DNA from: an uncultured Coprococcus sp.
GTDB taxonomy: Bacteria > Bacillota > Clostridia > Lachnospirales > Lachnospiraceae
Direction of reading: 5' to 3'
Assembly: GCA_900548215.1 (NCBI GenBank)
Contig: URJI01000032.1
Coordinates: forward strand, 1 to 27,297
DNA: 27,297 nt
Part shown: positions 1-7,771 of the stretch, piece by piece
How positions within the stretch are numbered: position 1 is the stretch's first letter
How the letters are laid out: each line of letters begins with the position of its first letter
The notes under the pieces: generated by a model
Told to the model about the DNA's origin: nothing
Database searches by the model: none
Seen by the model: the letters and a program-made list of their open reading frames with translations, nothing else
Translations under genes and position numbers: made by a program

Positions 1-1507
1 CATCAAAATCCTTGTATACAACGGAAGCCTTCGCCATAACAGCAGCAAAATCGCCTGTCGCTGTGTTCGATATAGGTGATATAAAAAGCTGCGCTGTCTC
101 ATCAACTGCAAGAACAGTCTCAGGGAACACCTCACATGTCACTTTGTGGTATACACCTCCCGATACAGCATCCTGCATCTTGAGCATCCAGTCAAGCTCA
201 TATCTTGCCTCGTCAAGGATATCCGGAACACCGTTTCCACTCTCAGGTATTCCTATAGAATCATCCTTTGTTACCTCCGGCACATCCTGGTATGAGAGAA
301 GAAGATCCTGAACAGTCTTCGCACCAGGAACCACATAACGGCCATAATCTCCGGCATCATGCCAGCCTCCTGTCACATCAAGGGCAGTATCTGTTCCGTA
401 CACAACAGCTGATCCGGTATGACATGCCTTATGGCTAAAGTCTGCTGATACACTCTCATCGAGATCTGTTCCGCATCGCTGGTTGTACAGCATGAGAACC
501 ACATCCTTATACATATCTGAATATATGTCATCCCCGATCACAAATTCAAATGACTCTGCACCGGTATCAAGAGCTATCTTATATGTTCCGGCAGTCTTCA
601 CATCGCTGAAATCCACAAGTGCATATTTCTCACGGATCGCACTGTCGTAATCCCTGCTTCCAATGTCGCCTTCCTTCACCGACTTGCCCGTACTCACATC
701 GATCACCTGATACTTTGTGGCATCCTGGTCTGTGACAGTGGCGATCTTCTTTGCATCTGTCTTGTAACCTACCTGATTTATATTCACAGCATGAGATTCC
801 GGAAGTCCCTCTACGCTCTGTGCATTTGACACATCAACAGCCTTGAGCACTATGTTGTCAAAGTATACCTTGTGCGGCTCACTGTCATCACCTATATTCT
901 CAAAATGTCCCAGATTCATACACAGTCTTGGCGCAGGATCGGACGCCTCACTCATGGTAAACTGATTGGATATGTGTTGCGTCTCTGTTCCAATAGTTAT
1001 GTCATCCATAACATATGCATGATAATCACCACCATTTATCTGAATCCTGTACTGAAGTCCACGTTCTACCGTGCTGTGTACATCAAATGACAGCTCATAC
1101 TCACAGCCCTCATACAGCTCAAATCCGTCATAATATATCTGATTTGCGTAATCAAGAGTACCTGTTCCCTGCACATCAAGGCAGAGCTCGCCGTTCTCTG
1201 CAGAGAGGGTTGACGTACCTCCGTTGGAGTATGTATGACACTCATCCTCTTCATTATCATCGAAATTCAGTTCAAATATAGTGTCGCCCGCTTTTACACT
1301 AACCGCCTCTTTCTCAGCCTCTGTAGTACTCTCAGTTGTCTCAGCCTCAGTGCTTTCTGTCTCATCCAAGCTGGCTGCCTCGGTCTCTTCCGTTGAACCG
1401 GTCGTCTCAGATGTACCTTCATCCTTCTTGTCGCCACAGCCAGCAAGCATGGACATCCCCATCATCGCAGCCATCGTGAGCGCAAGTATCTTCTTCATTC
1501 TCGCCAT
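1..1507 (-). CDS. GH9 family glucanase lipoprotein (C-terminus beyond window)
   Basis: This is an exported beta-1,4/mixed-linkage glucan hydrolase, probably lipid-anchored to the outer face of the membrane. About 502 residues are visible and the frame is open to the window edge. The start at 1507 has GGAGGG five bases upstream; M4 is an alternative. Residues 1-24 form a lipoprotein signal with lipobox LAGC (Cys24), followed by a Thr/Glu/Ser-rich linker to about residue 68. A beta-sandwich region (about 70-230) resembles CBM4/9. An Ig-like CelD_N domain begins near residue 240 (AVNINQVGY). The GH9 catalytic domain carries the signature GGWHDAGDYG, where D384 and D387 correspond to the catalytic base region. 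The general-acid Glu lies in the missing part. The gene starts one base after the hisA-like stop, so the two are co-transcribed. GH9 enzymes act on cellulose, lichenan or cereal beta-glucan; which substrate applies here cannot be told from sequence. Confidence 0.88.
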   Translation of the reverse strand, partial: MARMKKILALTMAAMMGMSMLAGCGDKKDEGTSETTGSTEETEAASLDETESTEAETTESTTEAEKEAVSVKAGDTIFELNFDDNEEDECHTYSNGGTSTLSAENGELCLDVQGTGTLDYANQIYYDGFELYEGCEYELSFDVHSTVERGLQYRIQINGGDYHAYVMDDITIGTETQHISNQFTMSEASDPAPRLCMNLGHFENIGDDSEPHKVYFDNIVLKAVDVSNAQSVEGLPESHAVNINQVGYKTDAKKIATVTDQDATKYQVIDVSTGKSVKEGDIGSRDYDSAIREKYALVDFSDVKTAGTYKIALDTGAESFEFVIGDDIYSDMYKDVVLMLYNQRCGTDLDESVSADFSHKACHTGSAVVYGTDTALDVTGGWHDAGDYGRYVVPGAKTVQDLLLSYQDVPEVTKDDSIGIPESGNGVPDILDEARYELDWMLKMQDAVSGGVYHKVTCEVFPETVLAVDETAQLFISPISNTATGDFAAVMAKASVVYKDFD

Positions 1508-1508
1508 A

Positions 1509-2285
1509 TTAACCCTCCATATACCTTATTATCTCCTGAAATGCCAAATGTCCGCCAAATATATCCAGAGCACTTCCTATCGTCACATCGATCTTGTCTC
1601 TTCCGAGAGTCCTGAGCTGCTCAAGATCATCAAACGAGGCAACACCACCCGCATACGTCATCGGCAGCTTTCCCCATCTTCCGAGCAGATCAGCTATACT
1701 TGTCTCTATACCAGACGCCTTACCCTCAACATCCACCGCATGGATAAGATACTCATCACAATGATCTGCAAGTTCATCCAGAGTTTCCTGATTCACTATG
1801 ACATTGGTGAATTTCTGCCATCTGTCAGTGACAATATAATACTCACCATCCTTCTTCCGGCAGGACAGGTCCAGAACAAGATGCTCTCTGCCGACAGCGT
1901 GTTCAAGATCTCTCAGGTTGTCGTAATTGATCTCGCCATTTCTGAACACAAACGATGTGGCTATAACATGAGATGCTCCCATATCTATGAATGTCTCCGC
2001 ATTCCCCGCATTTATGCCACCGCCTATCTGCAATCCTCCCGGATACGCCGAAAGCGCCAGCTTCGCCTGCCTTAAATCAGCCTCATAATACTCGCTGGAT
2101 GCAGGATTTAGCAATATGATATGCCCGCCGGACAAACCATACTTTTTGTATAGCTCAGCAAAAAAATCTCCTTCTTTCTGTGACACAAAATTCTCCTCGG
2201 CCACATCTCCCTCATCACGAAGGCTTCCTCCAACTATCTGCTTCACCTGTCCATTGTGTATATCAATGCATGGTCTGAATCTCAT
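1509..2285 (-). CDS. hisA: HisA isomerase, eukaryotic (HIS6) type
   Basis: The product is phosphoribosylformimino-AICAR-P isomerase, the (beta/alpha)8-barrel enzyme of histidine synthesis that performs an Amadori rearrangement on ProFAR. The sequence matches the eukaryotic HIS6 subfamily rather than common bacterial HisA: it has CIDIHNG at the start followed by QIVGG, then LDLSCRKKDG, LIHAVDVEG, YAGG and GSALDIFGG. Two Asp residues correspond to the catalytic pair, one in CIDIHNG and one in LDLSC. An upstream in-frame ATG at 2300 exists, but GGGAG sits eight bases before the ATG at 2285, and the protein then begins MRFRPCID as family members do, giving 258 aa. No other his gene is visible in the window. 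It is immediately followed by the GH9 gene. A plausible promoter lies at 2343-2348. Confidence 0.92.
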   Translation of the reverse strand: MRFRPCIDIHNGQVKQIVGGSLRDEGDVAEENFVSQKEGDFFAELYKKYGLSGGHIILLNPASSEYYEADLRQAKLALSAYPGGLQIGGGINAGNAETFIDMGASHVIATSFVFRNGEINYDNLRDLEHAVGREHLVLDLSCRKKDGEYYIVTDRWQKFTNVIVNQETLDELADHCDEYLIHAVDVEGKASGIETSIADLLGRWGKLPMTYAGGVASFDDLEQLRTLGRDKIDVTIGSALDIFGGHLAFQEIIRYMEG

Positions 2286-2342
2286 CCGTCCATCTCCCAT
2301 CGGCTTTTCTATATTTGTGCTTCATTTGCCCATATAACAGCT

Positions 2343-2348
2343 ATTCTA
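2343..2348 (-). promoter_or_regulatory. putative extended -10 for hisA-GH9 unit
   Basis: Read on the minus strand the site is TGG-TAGAAT, an extended -10 element, about 58 bases upstream of the chosen hisA start. The -35 at 17 bases (TGTCAT) is poor. Location in the divergent gap with the AAA ATPase gene supports it. Confidence 0.4.
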
Positions 2349-2402
2349 CCATACAAACTGCGATTATGACACAATAAATAGATTAACCACGCAAATCTTT
2401 AT

Positions 2403-2431
2403 TTGATTACAGTCCCATAAGGCTTTACAAT
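2403..2431 (+). promoter_or_regulatory. sigma-A type promoter of AAA ATPase gene
   Basis: TTGATT (2403-2408), a 17-base spacer and TACAAT (2426-2431). Transcription would begin near 2438, which places an upstream in-frame ATG at 2430 inside the promoter and supports the start at 2463. Confidence 0.6.
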
Positions 2432-2462
2432 GGATATATATTGCGAAAGGATGGGGACAACC

Positions 2463-3875
2463 ATGAATTATTCACTAAAAGCAGAACTGGACAACTGTTA
2501 CTCATTTGCCGATTCACTTGACAACGACGGATACGGTGCACGCCAGAAGGCTGGCATAAAGACAAGGGAGATGCTCCAGTTTGACCTGCTTCAGTTTCTT
2601 GCATATTTATCAAGTTCAGATACATCGGAGCTCTCACTCCAGATAAGATTTGTAAGAGAATATCTGAACCAGCATTTTACCACAGAACGTTTTAGAAATT
2701 TCAAATACGAAAGAACCATGGGGGACTTTGCCAATAAGCCGCCAAGATCTCTGACATACTTTGTACAAGGGGATCTGCTCCGCGCCAAATCCAACCCCCA
2801 GACCGTATACCGTTCAAGGGATTACATACGCATGTTCAAGCTTATGGGGCAGGAATTCATAGCCTGCAACAATATCACAAATGATGACGAGATAGCACAT
2901 CTTACAGGCTACTGCCTGATGCTTGACAAATATCTCAAGTCTATGAACCTGTATGCCAATGATCCAAGTCCGCTTCTGGACAAATACAATGCACTTCCTA
3001 AAACTGCGGCTGCGGACAAGGCGTCCAGCAAAGCCTCTGCACAAAGCACTGCATCCGAGCAGATCAAGGATGTAGACGCATTGCTTGAGGAGCTAAACTC
3101 AATGACAGGCCTTGAGAGCGTAAAAAAAGATATAACAAACCTTGTGAACCTCCTGAAGATCAAAAAACTCCGTGAGGAAAATGGAATGAAGCAGCCTTCA
3201 GTCTCGCTGCACCTTGTATTTTCAGGCAATCCTGGAACAGGAAAGACTACAGTTGCAAGACTGCTGGCAAACATATACAAAGGACTCGGCGTCCTGTCAA
3301 AAGGACAGCTGGTCGAGGTTGACCGAGGCGGACTTGTAGTTGGATACATTGGCCAGACTGCAGTTAAGACTAACGAAGTCATAGAGTCGGCACTGGGCGG
3401 AATACTTTTTATTGATGAGGCATACACCTTAACCGCCGGAAAAGGCGAAAACGATTTTGGTCAGGAGGCTGTGGATACCCTGCTCAAAGCCATGGAAGAT
3501 CACAGGGACGACCTCATAGTGATCGTTGCAGGCTACCCGGATCTCATGGAACAGTTCCTGAGCTCCAATCCAGGGCTGAGATCCAGATTCAACAAATTCA
3601 TCACATTTGATGACTACACTGGCGATGAACTCATGTCGATATTTGAAAGCATGTGCAGCAAGCAGGAATACAAACTAGATGATGCCGCCCGCGATTACGC
3701 AAAGAAATATTGGACAGATAAAGCAGCCCACCACGATAATACATTTGCAAATGCAAGAGAGGTTCGTAACTTTATGGAATCAGCTATATCAAGACAGGCC
3801 ACAAGAATCGTGTCCATGGAGAACATCGACGTTGCCACTCTTGAGACACTTATAAAAGATGACCTCATTTCATAA
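2463..3875 (+). CDS. CbbX/SpoVK-type AAA+ ATPase
   Basis: A 470-aa single-ring AAA+ ATPase of the CbbX/CfxQ/SpoVK family, likely a cytosolic remodeling ATPase of unknown client. The N-terminal ~200 residues are a family-specific helical region with no motif I recognise, followed by an Ala/Ser-rich linker. The AAA module follows: TGLESVKKDI lead-in, Walker A GNPGTGKTT (about 255-263), the pore-side stretch VGYIGQT, Walker B ILFIDEAY (about 313-321), sensor-1 VAGY, and the arginine-finger motif NPGLRSRF. All catalytic residues appear intact. Alternative in-frame ATGs at 2430 and 2451 are less likely: the first overlaps the -10 element and the second has no spacing to AAAGG. The chosen ATG has GGGG six bases upstream, a modest site. 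No RuBisCO or sporulation genes are adjacent, so the founding-family functions should not be assumed. Confidence 0.85.
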   Translation: MNYSLKAELDNCYSFADSLDNDGYGARQKAGIKTREMLQFDLLQFLAYLSSSDTSELSLQIRFVREYLNQHFTTERFRNFKYERTMGDFANKPPRSLTYFVQGDLLRAKSNPQTVYRSRDYIRMFKLMGQEFIACNNITNDDEIAHLTGYCLMLDKYLKSMNLYANDPSPLLDKYNALPKTAAADKASSKASAQSTASEQIKDVDALLEELNSMTGLESVKKDITNLVNLLKIKKLREENGMKQPSVSLHLVFSGNPGTGKTTVARLLANIYKGLGVLSKGQLVEVDRGGLVVGYIGQTAVKTNEVIESALGGILFIDEAYTLTAGKGENDFGQEAVDTLLKAMEDHRDDLIVIVAGYPDLMEQFLSSNPGLRSRFNKFITFDDYTGDELMSIFESMCSKQEYKLDDAARDYAKKYWTDKAAHHDNTFANAREVRNFMESAISRQATRIVSMENIDVATLETLIKDDLIS

Positions 3876-3920
3876 TTATGCAAAGATTAGCCATTTAGCC
3901 TGAAATCAATACATTTGTTT

Positions 3921-3938
3921 ATACAATTTTTATTGTAT
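3921..3938. repeat. inverted repeat upstream of YesL-like gene
   Basis: ATACAAT-TTTT-ATTGTAT is a perfect 7-bp inverted repeat in the 144-base gap between the ATPase and the DUF624 gene. No T-tract follows, so it is a poor terminator. It overlaps the likely -35 of the next gene and could be an operator. Confidence 0.45.
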
Positions 3939-3962
3939 CTATAGAGACTAAACTATTATAAT
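3933..3962 (+). promoter_or_regulatory. putative promoter of YesL-like gene
   Basis: TTGTAT (3933-3938), an 18-base spacer and a perfect TATAAT (3957-3962). The -35 is weak and sits in the right arm of the inverted repeat at 3921-3938. Confidence 0.45.
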
Positions 3963-4019
3963 AAAAAAAAGGACTGTAGTTATTACTATCCTGTATCAGA
4001 TAAAGAGAGGTATTTTATT

Positions 4020-4688
4020 TTGAACACGTCAACACAAATAGACAATCCTATTATGAATTTTCTCACAACCGTATGCGACATAGTTATACTACATTTTTTA
4101 TGGCTGCTCACTTCACTGCCAATTCTCACTATAGGTGCATCGACCACGGCACTTTACTATACCACCATGAAATGTATCAGGAACGGTCATGGCGGGATCG
4201 TTAAAATGTTTTTCAAGAGCTTTAAAGAGAATTTCAAACAGGCAACGGGTATAGGAATACTAGTGCTGGTCGCTGGTTTTATATGTAGTTTTGATATATA
4301 CTACGCAGTGCGAATGAACCAGAGAGGTATGCTGATCATATTCACTATTATGTCAATCATATATCTGTTCACAGTACTATATGTATTTCCACTTCAGGCA
4401 CAGTTTGAGAATACAATAAAAGCAACTATAAAAAATGCATTTCTCCTATCGATAAAGAACCTTCCGTGGACACTGCTGATGGCCGCCATAACAGCAGCCA
4501 TAATTGTAGCCTGCTATTTCAGCTCAGCTTTTCTCGGAATCATGCTTATATGTGCAGCAGGACTTCACGCATATCTCTGCTCCCTCATATTAGTACATCT
4601 GTTCAGGGAATATATGCCAGAGGAAGAGGACAAACCTGATGAAGATTTTCATTTAGCAGACAGCGAAGACGAAACCAAAGCTGACTAG
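4020..4688 (+). CDS. YesL/DUF624 family membrane protein
   Basis: A 222-aa integral membrane protein of the YesL (DUF624) family. The start is TTG with GAGAGG about eight bases upstream; no better ATG is near. The N-terminus (NPIMNFLTTVCDIVILHFLWLL) and the following TSLPILTIGASTTALYY are characteristic of the family. About five hydrophobic segments are visible, near residues 17-45, 75-95, 104-125, 147-170 and 172-195, ending in an acidic cytosolic-looking tail rich in Asp/Glu. Family members often sit beside carbohydrate ABC transporters or glycosidases, but no transporter is adjacent here; their biochemical role is not established. Its stop codon lies one base from the comF stop on the other strand. 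Confidence 0.85.
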   Translation: MNTSTQIDNPIMNFLTTVCDIVILHFLWLLTSLPILTIGASTTALYYTTMKCIRNGHGGIVKMFFKSFKENFKQATGIGILVLVAGFICSFDIYYAVRMNQRGMLIIFTIMSIIYLFTVLYVFPLQAQFENTIKATIKNAFLLSIKNLPWTLLMAAITAAIIVACYFSSAFLGIMLICAAGLHAYLCSLILVHLFREYMPEEEDKPDEDFHLADSEDETKAD

Positions 4689-4689
4689 A

Positions 4690-5379
4690 TCACCTTCCCT
4701 TTCCTACACATACAGTTGAATAATACACATGTTGTGCGCCGGCTTTTCTCAGAAGACCGGCGCATACGTCTATAGTGACACCGGTTGTATATATATCATC
4801 TATGAGCAATATGTTGTTATGCCCCGGATACAGCCGTCCAATTGTCATTGATTCCTTTATGTTATTTGCCCTCTGAATATTGTCCAATGTCTTCTGCGGT
4901 GATGTGTATTCTTTCCTGATCAGAATGTCATCAAGAACCGGAAGTCCCAGAAGCTTCGAAACTTTATCAGCTAGTATCTGTGCCTGATTATATCCCCTGG
5001 ATTTCAGTTTTCTCCTGTGGACTGGCACGTAAGCAATCCCATCCATACGGTATCTTCCAACATACGGGCGCACTTTCTCCGCCATCTCTCTTCCGTAGAA
5101 ATCGCAATATTCTCTTTTATTGTGGTATTTTATCGCCAGGACGCTGGCTTTGACAGGCTCCTCATAATTGAACACCGGGAAGCCTCTATCGAAATTTCTG
5201 ACGTGTCTCTCACAGTCATAACATAGTTCCTGCTCTTCCGTATCCACCTCTTTACCGCATTTCATGCACAAAGGGCCGGTCACATATGGGAGAGCCTTAT
5301 GCTTGCCGCATATCAGCCCTCCGCCAAACGGGACCACCGCATCACACAGTGCGCACCTTCTCGGATACAGAAGATCCAT
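4690..5379 (-). CDS. comF: ComF family phosphoribosyltransferase-like protein
   Basis: A 229-aa ComF/GntX-family protein, a type I PRTase fold preceded by a zinc-ribbon region and linked to DNA uptake in transformable Firmicutes. Cysteines typical of the N-terminal zinc region are at 9, 12, 24, 38, 41, 53 and 56. The motif VPVHRRKLKSRGYNQA (about 118-133) and the PRPP-binding loop IDDIYTTG (193-200) are intact. The start at ATG 5379 has AAAGGA seven bases upstream; the frame extends to a TTG at 5412 without a usable site, and a TTG at 5397 preceded by GGGGGG is a second candidate. It is the last gene of the sensor-mreB-recD2-comF unit, 38 bases after recD2. The actual reaction of ComF proteins is unproven, and no other competence genes are visible. 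Confidence 0.88.
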   Translation of the reverse strand: MDLLYPRRCALCDAVVPFGGGLICGKHKALPYVTGPLCMKCGKEVDTEEQELCYDCERHVRNFDRGFPVFNYEEPVKASVLAIKYHNKREYCDFYGREMAEKVRPYVGRYRMDGIAYVPVHRRKLKSRGYNQAQILADKVSKLLGLPVLDDILIRKEYTSPQKTLDNIQRANNIKESMTIGRLYPGHNNILLIDDIYTTGVTIDVCAGLLRKAGAQHVYYSTVCVGKGR

Positions 5380-5417
5380 ACATATATCCTTTATCAAATC
5401 ATATCCCCCCAAAAAGT

Positions 5418-7745
5418 CTAAGCCTCAGCTATATCCACCAGCCTGTCCGCAAAAGTAGTATATCGCTTCTGCTCATCCTCGTTATCTATCATATGGTTTA
5501 CAAGACCGATATTGCCGACGACTACAACACTCAGCTTTGCCCTTGTGACAGCCGTGTACAGCAGATTCCTGTTCAGAAGTTTCGGCGGACACTTGAGAAG
5601 CGGTATGACAACTACAGGATATTCACTTCCCTGAGACTTGTGTATAGTTATCGCAAATGCATGCTCAAGCTCGTCAAGCTGGCTGTACGGATATTCGGTG
5701 ACTCTGCCGTCGTCAAACTCCACAACCAGTTTCTGATCATAATCATCCACGCTTGTCACAAATCCTATATCACCGTTGAACACACCGACACCTTCGTCGG
5801 CCGCATATCTTCCTGAAGGAGCCATGATCTTCCATTCCTGCTTGTAGTTGTTCTTGACCTGCATGACTTTATCGCCCTGTCTGAATATCACATCACCTCT
5901 GTCATGCTCAGGTTTCCCAGCATTTCCCGGATTCAGCACCTCCTGAAGCTGCCTGTTCAGATTCTCAACACCCAGATCATATTTTCTCATAGGTGTCAGC
6001 ACCTGTATATCTGTCGAAGCAACCTTAAAATATGCAGGAAGCTGTCTAGTCAACAGGACCTTAAGTTCAGCTATAATGTCATTGTATCCATTCCTCGGAA
6101 CGAAGAAAAAATCATTGCTCTTATTCTTAATCTCGATATGGATTCCATCATTTATCTTGTGAGCATTGCCTATTATGTCGCTGTCCTCTCCCTGTCTGTA
6201 TATCCTGTCAAGAACCGACACGCTGAATACTCCTGAAGCTATTATGTCCTTGAGCACATTTCCCGGTCCAACAGACGGAAGCTGGTTGGAATCGCCCACC
6301 AATACCAGTCTGGTTCCCGGAACTATAGCTTTCAGCAGGCTGTAAAAAATCCCGCTGTCGACCATCGACATCTCATCTATGATGATAACATCTGCTTCGA
6401 GAGGATTCCCCTCATTCCTCGCAAATGTATAAGCTGCCGTCTCATCGCCTTCCATGCCGCCAGTAAGTTCAAGCATTCTATGTATAGTCTGAGCAGCATA
6501 ACCCGTTGCCTCAGTGATTCTCTTTGCAGCCCTTCCTGTCGGCGCAGCCAAAACTATCTTCATACTGAAGCTCTCATATATCTTGATCAGAACATTGATG
6601 ATGGTAGTCTTTCCTGTACCCGGTCCTCCAGTGATCACCGCAACGCCGTGATCCACCGCATTCCTTATGGCTGCTTTCTGTGAATCTGCCAGTTCCATGT
6701 GTTCTTTCTTCTCAACAGTCTGAACAACCTTGTCTATCTTCAGCTTTGCTTTCGAAAAATCTATGTTCAGCTCATTCAGAAGCCTTGCAGAATTCAGTTC
6801 CGTGTAATAATTGGGTGCCGCATATACAGCGTTCACCACGACATCGCCACTCTCCACATCGGGATCTTCTTCACAAACTCCGCCAGATACTGTATCTACA
6901 AAATTCGTATTACCTCTGTCCCGTATCTCTTTGATAATTATCTTTCCCGCAACACTGAGTTCAAGTATCTGGTTACATATAGACATCTCAAGTTCAGGAT
7001 CATATGGCATATACTCGTTAATAAGAAGAGAATATGTCTTGTCCACCAGCATCTTCTGTGGAAGATACATGTGTCCCAATCTGTTAGCCCCAAGAAGTGC
7101 ATACATGACAGCTGCCCTTATCCTGAAATCGGAATCACGGCCTATCCCCAGTCTGTCTGCTATCTCATCCGCTGTCCTGAATCCTACACCAGCTATATCC
7201 TCTGCCAGCCTGTAAGGATTAGTCCTGACTATATCGTACACCTCATCTCCATACTCGTTGTATATCCTGACAGCAAGACTTACCGGTATGCTGAGCCCTG
7301 TCAGAAACATGAGAGCATCCTGCATGTCCTTTTTTTCATTATAGGATATGGCTATCTCCCTTGCCTTCCGCTCAGATATGCCCTTAATCTCCGCAAGACG
7401 TTCCGGTTCCTCCTCAATGATCCTTAAAGAGTCCATCTTAAATTTTTTGACTATCCTCTTAGCAAGAGCCTCGCCAACACCTTTTATGATTCCTGATCCC
7501 AGATACTTCTCTACACTTAATATATCCTCCGGCATCTTAATCTCACAGGATGTAAACTTAAACTGAAGATCATAGGCAGGATGCTCCACGTATTCGCCTT
7601 CTGCCGAAACATATATACCCTCGGCAACTCCGTGAAGATTCCCCACAAAAATATCTTCGCCGTCCTCGCCCTCAACGGCGAAGACGGCGTATCCATTGTC
7701 TTCATTCTTATATATTACTTTCTCTACGTAGCCTTCTCTAACCAA
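5418..7745 (-). CDS. recD2: RecD2 family ATP-dependent DNA helicase
   Basis: A 775-aa superfamily 1B 5'-3' helicase of the RecD2/YrrC type, which acts in DNA repair and replication-fork maintenance without RecBC. An N-terminal OB-like region is followed by helix-hairpin-helix segments (GIIKGVGEALAKRI; IKGISERKAREIA; IAGVGFRTADEIA), then the motor: Walker A GGPGTGKTT (about 373-381), TGRAAKR, Walker B VIIIDEMSMVD, motif III GDSNQLPSVGPG, and the C-terminal UvrD_C_2-like HKSQGSEYP and LLYTAVTRAK. All motifs look functional. The start is TTG 7745, with AAAGGAGA seven bases upstream; the frame extends eight codons further to another TTG at 7769 without a site. It begins 26 bases after the mreB stop. 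Confidence 0.93.
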   Translation of the reverse strand: MVREGYVEKVIYKNEDNGYAVFAVEGEDGEDIFVGNLHGVAEGIYVSAEGEYVEHPAYDLQFKFTSCEIKMPEDILSVEKYLGSGIIKGVGEALAKRIVKKFKMDSLRIIEEEPERLAEIKGISERKAREIAISYNEKKDMQDALMFLTGLSIPVSLAVRIYNEYGDEVYDIVRTNPYRLAEDIAGVGFRTADEIADRLGIGRDSDFRIRAAVMYALLGANRLGHMYLPQKMLVDKTYSLLINEYMPYDPELEMSICNQILELSVAGKIIIKEIRDRGNTNFVDTVSGGVCEEDPDVESGDVVVNAVYAAPNYYTELNSARLLNELNIDFSKAKLKIDKVVQTVEKKEHMELADSQKAAIRNAVDHGVAVITGGPGTGKTTIINVLIKIYESFSMKIVLAAPTGRAAKRITEATGYAAQTIHRMLELTGGMEGDETAAYTFARNEGNPLEADVIIIDEMSMVDSGIFYSLLKAIVPGTRLVLVGDSNQLPSVGPGNVLKDIIASGVFSVSVLDRIYRQGEDSDIIGNAHKINDGIHIEIKNKSNDFFFVPRNGYNDIIAELKVLLTRQLPAYFKVASTDIQVLTPMRKYDLGVENLNRQLQEVLNPGNAGKPEHDRGDVIFRQGDKVMQVKNNYKQEWKIMAPSGRYAADEGVGVFNGDIGFVTSVDDYDQKLVVEFDDGRVTEYPYSQLDELEHAFAITIHKSQGSEYPVVVIPLLKCPPKLLNRNLLYTAVTRAKLSVVVVGNIGLVNHMIDNEDEQKRYTTFADRLVDIAEA

Positions 7746-7771
7746 ACTTTGTCTCCTTTGTATGGACAATG

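Noticed and set aside
1281..2075. 264-codon open frame on the plus strand
   Set aside because: It is antisense to hisA and the GH9 gene, both of which have clear family motifs; it has no ribosome site and its product has no recognisable pattern.
2430..2462. Upstream in-frame ATG for the AAA ATPase
   Set aside because: It overlaps the -10 of a good promoter, so it would not be in the mRNA.
4735..4764. 8-bp GC-rich inverted repeat (TGCGCCGG/CCGGCGCA) as a terminator for the YesL-type gene
   Set aside because: It lies inside comF, encodes normal ComF residues, and has no T-tract on either strand.
6699..7427. 242-codon plus-strand frame
   Set aside because: It is antisense to the conserved recD2 frame and has no ribosome site.
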